A program made the position numbers and the translations under genes. The notes beneath the pieces were generated by a model. It saw nothing but the letters and a program-made list of their open reading frames with translations, made no database searches and was not told the origin of the DNA. A stretch of 64,000 nucleotides of DNA from Bradyrhizobium sp. CCBAU 53421 (GTDB taxonomy: Bacteria; Pseudomonadota; Alphaproteobacteria; Rhizobiales; Xanthobacteraceae), in the NCBI RefSeq assembly GCF_015291625.1, contig NZ_CP030047.1:6014001-6078000 (forward strand), in the 5' to 3' direction. Below are positions 57,168 through 64,000 of this stretch, in pieces. Every line of letters starts with the position of its first letter. Position 1 is the first letter of the stretch.

Positions 57168-58520
57168 ATGCGCGACAGAAACTTCCTGGTTGAGAACAAC
57201 GCCAAGCCGATCTGGCACCCGATGGCCCACCCTGCCGAGATGCGGACGCAGCCGCCGCGGATCGTGATGAAGGGCGAAGGCGTGCACGTCACCGACATCG
57301 ACGGCAAGACCGTGATCGATGCGGTCGGCGGCCTGTGGAACGTCAACCTCGGCTACAGCTGCGATCCGATCAAGCAGGCGATTGCGGACCAGCTCAGCGC
57401 CTTGCCGTATTATTCCGGCTTCCGCGGCACCTCGAGCGGTCCCTCGATCGAGCTCGCCTACGAGCTCACCGAATGGTTCAAGCCGGAAGGCATGGTGCGC
57501 GCCTTCTTCACATCGGGCGGATCGGACTCGGTCGAGACCGCGCTGCGGCTCGCGCGGCAATACTGGAAGATCAAGGGCCAGGCCGACCGAACCAAGTTCC
57601 TGGCGCTGAAGAAGGGCTATCACGGCACCCATTTCGGCGGCGCGTCCGTCAACGGCAACGCCAATTTCCGCCGCAACTATGAGCCGATGCTGCCCGGCGT
57701 ATTCCACATCCCCGCGCCGTCGACCTATCGCAATCCCTTCAACGAGACCGATCCCGCAAAACTCGCGCAGCTTTGCGCGGCGGCGATGGAGGAGGAGATC
57801 GCGTTCCAGGGCGGTGACACCATCGCGGCCTTCATCATGGAGCCGGTGCTAGGTGCCGGCGGCGTGATCGTGCCGCCGGACAGCTTCATGAAGCTGGCGC
57901 GCGAGATCTGCGACCGGCACGGCATCCTGATGATCGCGGACGAGGTCGTCACCGGCTTCGGCCGCACCGGCGCGTGGTCCGGCTCGCGGCTGTGGGGCGT
58001 GAAGCCCGACATGATGACGATGGCCAAGGCGATCACCTCGGGCTATTTCCCGCTCGGCGCGACGCTGATCGGCGAGCAGGTCGCGGAAACCTTCGAGAGC
58101 GATACGACTGCGTTCGGCTCGATCGGCCATGGCTACACCTATTCGGGTCATCCGGTCGGCTGCGCCGCGGGCCTTGCGGCGCTCGCCGAGACCCGCCGTC
58201 TCAAGCTCGACGAGAACGCCGCCGCGCGCGGCAGGGACCTCGCGCAGGCGCTGGCCGCGCTCAAGGCCAAGCATCCGCTGGTCGGCGACGTCAGGGGCAA
58301 GGGACTGATGGCCGCACTCGAACTGGTCGCCGATCGCGACACCAAGAAGCCGGCGGACAAGAAGACCATGGCGAAGGTGGCAGATGCCGCCTACGAGGCC
58401 GGCGTGATGCTGCGCGTCTCTGGCAACAACCTGATCCTGTCCCCGCCCCTGATCCTCACCGCATTGGATGTGGAGGTGATCGCCGAAGGGATCGACGCCG
58501 GGCTCTCAGCGGCCGGCTGA
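57168..58520 (+). CDS. Class III omega-aminotransferase
   Basis: A 450-residue PLP enzyme of the beta-alanine:pyruvate/putrescine transaminase group. Lys287 (TMAKAITSGYFPLG) is the Schiff base residue and Asp258 (LMIADEV) binds the ring nitrogen. The phosphate-binding SGGSDSVETAL is at about 116-126. TGFGRTG and GYTYSGHPVGCAA are strongly conserved in omega-transaminases. It would transfer an omega-amino group of a diamine, beta-amino acid or similar to pyruvate. It is the last gene of the plus operon; its end overlaps tail-to-tail by 15 nt with the small gene at 58506. Confidence 0.92.
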   Translation: MRDRNFLVENNAKPIWHPMAHPAEMRTQPPRIVMKGEGVHVTDIDGKTVIDAVGGLWNVNLGYSCDPIKQAIADQLSALPYYSGFRGTSSGPSIELAYELTEWFKPEGMVRAFFTSGGSDSVETALRLARQYWKIKGQADRTKFLALKKGYHGTHFGGASVNGNANFRRNYEPMLPGVFHIPAPSTYRNPFNETDPAKLAQLCAAAMEEEIAFQGGDTIAAFIMEPVLGAGGVIVPPDSFMKLAREICDRHGILMIADEVVTGFGRTGAWSGSRLWGVKPDMMTMAKAITSGYFPLGATLIGEQVAETFESDTTAFGSIGHGYTYSGHPVGCAAGLAALAETRRLKLDENAAARGRDLAQALAALKAKHPLVGDVRGKGLMAALELVADRDTKKPADKKTMAKVADAAYEAGVMLRVSGNNLILSPPLILTALDVEVIAEGIDAGLSAAG

Positions 58521-58823
58521 CAGCGCACCGACACAGGCCATGGCGCGCTCGAACAGCGCGCCATCCGCCTTATCGCGGTCGAGGCAATCGGCGAGCGATG
58601 CCGCTGACATTCTCTGGTCAGTGCAGAAGATCCGCATGAAGTCGGCCGCGAGCGCGACCTTGCGCGGCGTGGATTGGCGTGCCCAGTCGCCGCTGCTCAG
58701 ATAGAGCAAGGACGCATCGTCAGCGCCGCTTTCGGCCGCCGCGCCATGCGCGACCGGCTGCGCCGTCAACAAGGCCAGCAGCATGCCGGCCATCGCTCCC
58801 GAGCGACGCAGGCGACCCCTCAT
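58506..58823 (-). CDS. Small secreted protein translated with amine oxidase
   Basis: A 105-residue protein with a signal peptide (AMAGMLLALLTAQPVAHGAAA, quoted in part; cleavage near 30). The mature 75 residues have three cysteines (RIFCTDQ, LADCLDR, MACVGA) and a helical pattern. Its ATG overlaps the stop of the amine oxidase as ATGA, so the two are translationally coupled, which suggests a periplasmic partner or maturation aid. It matches no family known to me. Confidence 0.7.
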   Translation of the reverse strand: MRGRLRRSGAMAGMLLALLTAQPVAHGAAAESGADDASLLYLSSGDWARQSTPRKVALAADFMRIFCTDQRMSAASLADCLDRDKADGALFERAMACVGALSAGR

Positions 58824-60832
58824 TTGGTGTCCCTGGCATTCACCATCGGCGGCACGTCGAGCGCGGGATTGCGATCGAAGAAGTTGAACGGCCGCAGCCG
58901 GAAGCCATGCCACAGGCCCGGCATGACCGGCCAATCCTCGGCGCGCGGCACGTGGCGGAAGCCGACCGTGTACCACAGCACGAGGTCGCGATCCTCGATC
59001 GGCCGTTTCGCCGCCGTCCATTTCGGCAGGCCATCGACGTCAGGGTTTTCGTTCGGATACATGCCCGCGGCGTAGCGCTCGTCCCTGGCGTAGGCCGAGG
59101 TCCAGAGCGTGTAGGCGCTGAAGCCGGCGCGCAATTGGATCGGATCGTCCTTGGCGAGCAATGAGACGTCGGAGTGGCCGGGCATGATCTGGTAGCTCGT
59201 CCGGTAGCCCTGCCTGTTGGTCTTGCCCGTACTCTCGATCCTGAACTGCGCAGCGTTCAGCGGTGTCGTGATCGGCCCTTCGGTCCCGACCGGCCTGGTG
59301 TCGACCTGCCAGAGGCTCTTGCGCTGGCCCTCATCCAGCCGGCGGACGCTGAAGCGGTCCTCGACCAGCCGATTGCCAGTGCCGTCGACGTCCATGTCGA
59401 TCCGGAAGGTCATGTAGTGATCGTGATTGACCGCGAGCAACCGCTCGTCGACCAGCGTCCCGTAAGCGGTATCCTGCTTCGCCGTCGGGTCGCTCAGCGT
59501 CTTGCTCGCCACGCCCTTGGTCGCATCGATGCCGTAGGCGCCGAGCCGCACGTCGATGTTGCCGGCACGGTCGAACACATAGTCGACCAGATAGTCGTAA
59601 TTGCCGACCACCGGCGCCATCCGCACCACCAGCTCATTGTTCGGCCGCACCTCGGCGGTGTTGTTGATGAGCTCGCTGTGGCGCCAGATCGGATCGCCGG
59701 TCGGACGCTCGAAGATGCAGACCGCGCCCTTGGAGACCACCGGATTGCCCTTGGTGTCCGAGATCGTCAGATCGAGAAAATGCGCGCCTTCGGGGCAATC
59801 GATGCCGCGCTGCAACTCGCTGGAGAGCACGCCGAAACCGTATTCGCCGATATCCATATAGGCCCGGAACGACCAGGTCGGCGAAGGATCCATATAGGGC
59901 ACGAACATCTCGCTCGCCGAGATCTGGTAGGCGATGTCGCGGAGCGTGCCGTGGTCGTCGTAGCGGATCAATGACAGCACCGCGCCGACGCGCGGCTCGA
60001 GCCGGACATGGAACGACCAATTGTCCCAGCGGACCTGGCCCCCCTCCACCTTCACGTTGCTGCCCTCGGGCGCAGTGATCTCGATCGGCTTCGGCGGCTT
60101 GCGGTACTTTCCGGAGTCGGCATAGGCATGCGAGGGTGTCTGTGGCGGCGGCGGCATCACGCCGAGATCGGTCACCGACAGCACCGTCTTGCTCTTGAGA
60201 TCGACCTGGGCGACCAGGTTCTCGATCGGCTTGCCCCAGAGATTGTTGGCAGCGCCGGTCGTGTCGACGCAGGGCACGTTGAGCAGGCGGCGGCCCTTCA
60301 TGGCGGGATCGCTCACCGGACCGACGGTCAGCGGCAGGCACATGACGTTGCGGAAATCGGTGATGCCGCGCTTGGCCATCGCGGCGATCCAGCGCGGGTC
60401 CTGCTTCGGCAAATCGCCGGCCGACATCAGCTCGTCGATGGTCAGCGCGGCCTCGTGGTCCCGGATCTCGTCCCAGCCGGCCAGGCTGCGCGCGGCGAGA
60501 TCGATATGCGCCTCATAAAGATGTCCACCGTTCAGCAGCGTCGCGTTCGCCCGGCGCGTGAACGGCTGTCCGGGCTTCCACGCCCGTACTTCGTCCTTGG
60601 GATCCTCGTCGACTGTCATCGAGACGACCCGCGTCGCATCGTCGAGCTTGCCGGCGCCGCGGAGGATTTCGGAGACCGAGCGGATTTCGTCCGTCGTGAG
60701 CCCATCCATCGGGTGCGTTGCGGCCGCCTGCGGCCACATCCTGCGCTCGGCCAGCGCCGGCAGCGGTGCCGCCATCGTCGCCGCGACCAGGCCGGCCAAT
60801 ACCCATCCGCCATGCCGAAAAATCAGAGCCAT
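58820..60832 (-). CDS. Periplasmic copper-containing primary-amine oxidase (topaquinone)
   Basis: A 670-residue quinoprotein that oxidises primary amines to aldehydes with H2O2 and ammonia. The signal peptide ends near ALAERR (about 29). Cofactor precursor Tyr412 lies in VVGNYDYLVD (consensus NY[DE]Y). The catalytic base is Asp327 in YMDIGEYGFG. Copper ligands are His470 and His472 in NHDHYMTF and His627 in GFRHVPRAEDW. All key residues are present. GGAGG before ATG 60832 supports this start; the GTG at 60844 is an alternative. Its aldehyde product could feed the ALDH if imported. Confidence 0.95.
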   Translation of the reverse strand: MALIFRHGGWVLAGLVAATMAAPLPALAERRMWPQAAATHPMDGLTTDEIRSVSEILRGAGKLDDATRVVSMTVDEDPKDEVRAWKPGQPFTRRANATLLNGGHLYEAHIDLAARSLAGWDEIRDHEAALTIDELMSAGDLPKQDPRWIAAMAKRGITDFRNVMCLPLTVGPVSDPAMKGRRLLNVPCVDTTGAANNLWGKPIENLVAQVDLKSKTVLSVTDLGVMPPPPQTPSHAYADSGKYRKPPKPIEITAPEGSNVKVEGGQVRWDNWSFHVRLEPRVGAVLSLIRYDDHGTLRDIAYQISASEMFVPYMDPSPTWSFRAYMDIGEYGFGVLSSELQRGIDCPEGAHFLDLTISDTKGNPVVSKGAVCIFERPTGDPIWRHSELINNTAEVRPNNELVVRMAPVVGNYDYLVDYVFDRAGNIDVRLGAYGIDATKGVASKTLSDPTAKQDTAYGTLVDERLLAVNHDHYMTFRIDMDVDGTGNRLVEDRFSVRRLDEGQRKSLWQVDTRPVGTEGPITTPLNAAQFRIESTGKTNRQGYRTSYQIMPGHSDVSLLAKDDPIQLRAGFSAYTLWTSAYARDERYAAGMYPNENPDVDGLPKWTAAKRPIEDRDLVLWYTVGFRHVPRAEDWPVMPGLWHGFRLRPFNFFDRNPALDVPPMVNARDTK

Positions 60833-60897
60833 CACGCCCTCCACTCAAAGCCAGAACGGTCAGAATACAATCAATGGTGACGGCGTGAAGGCCTGCC

Positions 60898-61917
60898 TCA
60901 TCCGGTAACCCGTTCCGACGCGCCCGGCAGGATCGTGGCCGCGGCCGGCCGTGGCGCGGCGCGGTGGACGTCGAGCAGCCGCACCCCGAGACGATCACGC
61001 AACGCCGGCCAGATGCCGCGCGGCGCCACGATCATCACGACGACGGCAATGATGCCGAGCCCGACCAGATACCAGCCGCCGGACAAGCCGAGCGGCCCGG
61101 TCATCAATTCGCGCAAGCCGAAAAAGATGATGACGCCGAGGATCGGGCCTTCCAGCGTTCCGATACCGCCGATGATCACGATGAACATCATGTAGACCGA
61201 CCAGTTGACATCAAATGCCGCCAGCGGCGCGATGAACAGATTGCCCATGAAGCTGAGCGCGCCGGCCAGCCCGCATCCCGCCGCCGACAGCACGAAGGCG
61301 ATGAAGCGGTTATGCCGGACGTCGACGCCGACGCTCATCGCGGCGAGATCATTGTCGCGCACGCTCATCAGCCCGAGCCCGAAGCTCGAGGTCATCATCT
61401 TGTACAGCGCCGCGATGGTGACCAGCGTCAGGCCGCCCGCGAGCCAGAACATGGTCGGCTCGAACCAGTCGAAATCGATCAGCTTGCTGGTGGCGAGCGG
61501 CATGCCCGACGTGCCGCCGACCTCCTGCGATTTCATCGTGAAGGCGCCGATGATCTCGGCGAACACCCACATCGCGATCGAGAAATAGGCATCACGCAAA
61601 CGAAACAGCGGAAAGGCGATGATGGCCGCGACAGCCGCCGCCACCAGCGGCGCCACCGGCAACACCCAGATCGGGGTGACCTCGAGCCAGCCCGAGGTCA
61701 GGAACAGCGCATAGGCGCCGAAGGCGATGAAGACCTGATGGCCGAGCGAGACCAGCCCGGCATAGCCCGCCAGTAGGTTCCACATCTGTGCCATCGTCAG
61801 CAGCAGCAGACACTCGGTCGCGAGCCGCAGGAAACCTTCGTTCAGCACGAAGGGCGCTCCGGCGATGATAGCGATCAGAATGGCACTGCTGGCCAGGAGA
61901 ATTGTCCGTGTCGGCAT
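60898..61917 (-). CDS. livM: Branched-chain-type ABC transporter permease LivM
   Basis: A 339-residue inner membrane permease with 8-10 helices. The family landmarks are LLAGYAGLVSLGHQVFIAFGAYA near 50-72 (quoted in part) and the C-terminal cytoplasmic IGTLEGPILG (coupling-helix region). ATG 61917 lies 5 nt after the livH stop, so the longer frame to 62562 is a shadow. A C-terminal extension rich in Ala/Pro/Arg is unusual but harmless. It belongs to a HAAT-family importer for amino acids, amides or related compounds. Confidence 0.92.
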   Translation of the reverse strand: MPTRTILLASSAILIAIIAGAPFVLNEGFLRLATECLLLLTMAQMWNLLAGYAGLVSLGHQVFIAFGAYALFLTSGWLEVTPIWVLPVAPLVAAAVAAIIAFPLFRLRDAYFSIAMWVFAEIIGAFTMKSQEVGGTSGMPLATSKLIDFDWFEPTMFWLAGGLTLVTIAALYKMMTSSFGLGLMSVRDNDLAAMSVGVDVRHNRFIAFVLSAAGCGLAGALSFMGNLFIAPLAAFDVNWSVYMMFIVIIGGIGTLEGPILGVIIFFGLRELMTGPLGLSGGWYLVGLGIIAVVVMIVAPRGIWPALRDRLGVRLLDVHRAAPRPAAATILPGASERVTG

Positions 61918-61922
61918 CGGCG

Positions 61923-62789
61923 TCACACCCTGCTCGACACGAGACCCGACGGGCGGATCAGCAGCATGATGAAGAACAAGAGGTGCGCGTAGAGCAATCC
62001 GGCATTGGGATCGATCTTGAGCCCGATCAACTGCGCCATGCCGAGCGCGATGCCGCCGAGCAGCGCACCCCAGAACGAGCCGAGCCCGCCGAGCACCACG
62101 ACCTCGAAGGCGATCAGCAGGCGTTCGGCGCCGGAGAACGGCGTGAAGCTCGAACGCACCGCGAGCAGCACGCCGCCGATCGCGCCTAGCGCGAGCGACA
62201 GGCCCATCACATAGTTGTAGACCCGGTCCGGCTTGACCCCGGACAGCCGGACGATGTCGCGGCGGTCGGCGGTGGCGCGCACGATCCGCCCGAACTCGGT
62301 ACGGCGCAGCACGAGCTGCAGCGCCATGAACAGCAGCGCGGCGAGCACGAGCGTCAGCAGCGGCATGATCCCGATATTGAGGCCGGCGATCTCGAGGCTG
62401 GCGCGCGACAGCTCGCCGACCTGGAGGCTGCGCACGTCGGCACCGAAGATTTCGACCATCACGTTGCGCAGGATCACCGAGACGCCGAAGGTCAGCAGCA
62501 GCGGCGACAGCGGATCGGGCGACGTCACCACCCGGTTGACGATGGCGGCCTGGTAGAGCCAACCGACCGCAAAGGACAGCGCGATCACCGGGATCAGCAT
62601 CAGCAGCGGCGAAACCTGCGGAAACAGGTTGGAAAGCAGCACGGCGCAGAATGCGCTCAGCACCATGAATTCGCCGTGCGCGATGTTGACGACGCGCATC
62701 ACGCCGAACACTAAAGCCAGCCCGATGCCGAGCAGGCCATAGAGCCCGCCCAGCAGGGCTCCGTTGATCAATGTCTCAACCCAGATCAT
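61923..62789 (-). CDS. livH: Branched-chain-type ABC transporter permease LivH
   Basis: A 288-residue permease. GGLYGLLGIGLALVFGVMRVVNIAHGEFM at about 14-42 (quoted by its ends) is the LivH signature. GGLGSFWGALLGG near 235 is the coupling motif. It forms a heterodimer with LivM. The gene is 16 nt downstream of livF. Confidence 0.93.
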   Translation of the reverse strand: MIWVETLINGALLGGLYGLLGIGLALVFGVMRVVNIAHGEFMVLSAFCAVLLSNLFPQVSPLLMLIPVIALSFAVGWLYQAAIVNRVVTSPDPLSPLLLTFGVSVILRNVMVEIFGADVRSLQVGELSRASLEIAGLNIGIMPLLTLVLAALLFMALQLVLRRTEFGRIVRATADRRDIVRLSGVKPDRVYNYVMGLSLALGAIGGVLLAVRSSFTPFSGAERLLIAFEVVVLGGLGSFWGALLGGIALGMAQLIGLKIDPNAGLLYAHLLFFIMLLIRPSGLVSSRV

Positions 62790-62805
62790 GTCGTGCCAAT
62801 CCTGG

Positions 62806-63504
62806 CTAGTTACCGAAATAAGCGTGCGTCAGCTGTTCCGGCTGCAACCCTTGCGCCGGGCCGGTCAGCGACACCCGCCCCTTCAACAGGCAATAAATTC
62901 GTTCAGAGGTCGCGAGCGCGCGCTTGACGTCCTGCTCGACCAGCACCACAGCCGTCCCCTCGCGGCGGATGTCGGCAAAGGAGCGATAGATCTGCTCGAC
63001 CACCACGGGCGCGAGCCCGAGCGAGATCTCATCGCAGAGCAGCAGCCGCGGGTTCGACATCAGCGCGCGGCCGATCGCCGCCATCTGCTGCTGGCCGCCG
63101 GAGAGCTGGCCGGGAAGCATTCGTCGCCGCTCCTCCAGGATCGGGAACAGGTCGAACACCCGCCGCAAGGTCCAGCTGCCCTTGCGACGGTTGACGCTGC
63201 CCATCAGCAGGTTCTCCTCGATGGTCAGCGAATCGAACAGCAGGCGCCCCTCGGGCACCATGATGAGGCCGAGCCGCGACACCTGCTCGGCGGGCATCTG
63301 CGAGATGTCGACGCCGTCGAAATGCACCGCCCCCTTGCGCTCCTCGTTAAGCCCGACCAGCGCCTTCAGGAACGTCGATTTGCCGGCGCCGTTGGCGCCG
63401 ACCAGCGCCACCGCCTCGCCGTCGGCGACGGTGAAATTCATGTCGAACACGGCCTGGAGATCGCCGTAGAATATCTGCAGGCCGTTCACATCAAGCAACG
63501 CCAT
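62806..63504 (-). CDS. livF: Branched-chain-type ABC transporter ATPase LivF
   Basis: A 232-residue ATPase. It has Walker A GANGAGKST at about 36-44, Q-loop region VPEGRLLF, signature LSGGQQQM, Walker B LLLCDEISLGLAP and a switch-region LVEQDV. The start overlaps the livG end by 14 nt. Together with LivG it powers the permeases LivH/LivM. No periplasmic binding protein gene is present in the window; it probably lies beyond the right edge. Confidence 0.94.
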   Translation of the reverse strand: MALLDVNGLQIFYGDLQAVFDMNFTVADGEAVALVGANGAGKSTFLKALVGLNEERKGAVHFDGVDISQMPAEQVSRLGLIMVPEGRLLFDSLTIEENLLMGSVNRRKGSWTLRRVFDLFPILEERRRMLPGQLSGGQQQMAAIGRALMSNPRLLLCDEISLGLAPVVVEQIYRSFADIRREGTAVVLVEQDVKRALATSERIYCLLKGRVSLTGPAQGLQPEQLTHAYFGN

Positions 63505-64000
63505 CGGCCTTCAATCCCATGTAGATCTCGCGCACCACGGCGCTGTCCATCACCTCCGCCGGCGGCCCTTCCAGCACCTTGCGGCCGAAGTCGAGCACCA
63601 GGATGCGATCAGAGACCGCGCGCAGCGCGTGCGGAATATGCTCGATCCAGATCATGGCGTGATCCGCCTTCACCGACTTGATGATGGCGACGAGGCGCTC
63701 GACCTCGGGCTCGGTCAGACCAGCCGCGATCTCGTCGAGCAGGATCAGCTTGGGCTTCGAGGCCAGCGCCTTGGCGAATTCCAACCGCTTGCGGTCGATC
63801 AGCGGCAAGGCGCCCGCGAGCTTGTCCGCCTTGGCGTCGAGCCCGGTGCGCTGCAACACCTGCATCGTCCAATCCGACGCCGCCTCGCCGTACAGGCCTG
63901 CACCATAAGATGCCGCGACCAGCGCGTTCTCGTAGACCGACAGATGCGGAAACGGCTGCGGGATCTGGAACGCCCGCCCGAGCCCCATCCGCGCTCGGCG
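63491..64000 (-). CDS. livG: Branched-chain-type ABC transporter ATPase LivG, C-terminal part
   Basis: The last 169 or so residues of a LivG-type ATPase; the Walker A region lies beyond the window edge. Visible landmarks are GLGRAFQIPQPFPHLSV (Q-loop), a Walker B-type ILLDEIAAGLT, and the switch His in IWIEHIPHAL. The normal LSGGQ signature is replaced by GALPLIDRKRLEFAKAL, as in some LivG subsets. The gene precedes livF in the operon. Confidence 0.92.
   Translation of the reverse strand, partial: RRARMGLGRAFQIPQPFPHLSVYENALVAASYGAGLYGEAASDWTMQVLQRTGLDAKADKLAGALPLIDRKRLEFAKALASKPKLILLDEIAAGLTEPEVERLVAIIKSVKADHAMIWIEHIPHALRAVSDRILVLDFGRKVLEGPPAEVMDSAVVREIYMGLKADGVA

Noticed and set aside
60898..62562. 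A 554-codon frame suggesting an extended LivM
   Set aside because: The upstream 215 codons are an alternate frame of livH; LivM begins at ATG 61917.

Overview
The window is high-GC alphaproteobacterial DNA, most probably a Bradyrhizobium or close relative. Evidence: strong codon bias, a GTTC-N7-GTTC LexA box before dinB, a Cpa/Tad pilus locus, many small lineage-restricted secreted proteins, and Liv-type ABC transporters. This placement is inferred from gene content; there is no rRNA or marker gene to settle it. No tRNA, rRNA, CRISPR array or intact insertion sequence was seen.

Layout. 1-2062 (minus): an O-heptosyltransferase of the TibC/Aah type followed by the start of an AIDA-like, beta-solenoid autotransporter cut by the window edge. 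2063-5905: gene-poor DNA with one coiled-coil membrane protein and one small protein. 5906-13221: two divergent SGNH hydrolases, a SOS-controlled DNA polymerase IV, a GT87-type membrane protein and several hypothetical proteins. 13350-26019 (minus): a complete Tad (Flp) pilus locus. It runs from two tandem pilins through cpaA-cpaB-cpaE-cpaF-tadB-tadC, an embedded ICMT-like membrane methyltransferase, three TadE/TadG-type proteins, then the secretin cpaC, a small lipoprotein and a TPR lipoprotein. 26406-30479: a polytopic membrane protein, a lipoprotein, a NYN-domain protein and a secreted protein.

30727-47211: a Lap-type adhesin system. It contains a TolC-family outer membrane protein, a LapB-like ABC transporter with a degenerate C39 domain, a LapC-like adaptor, a LapG-like periplasmic protease and, convergent to them, a 3258-residue RTX adhesin. 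The adhesin has 11 near-identical repeats of about 200 residues and a di-alanine site where LapG would cut. 47447-50424: five small exported proteins, two of them tandem paralogues.

50523-64000: an amine or amino-compound catabolic region. The minus strand carries ALDH, a class III aminotransferase and two SDRs in an overlapping operon. The plus strand carries a Tm-1-like protein, a HAD hydrolase and an omega-aminotransferase. Then, on minus, come a periplasmic topaquinone copper amine oxidase with a small secreted partner and a branched-chain-type ABC transporter (livG partial, livF, livH, livM). Together these could import an amine-derived compound, oxidise or transaminate it to an aldehyde, and convert that to an acid. 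The substrate cannot be read from the sequence.

The three most notable items are the methyltransferase inside the Tad operon, the self-contained secretion/release/adhesin cassette, and the amine-catabolic cluster with its Tm-1-like and HAD genes.
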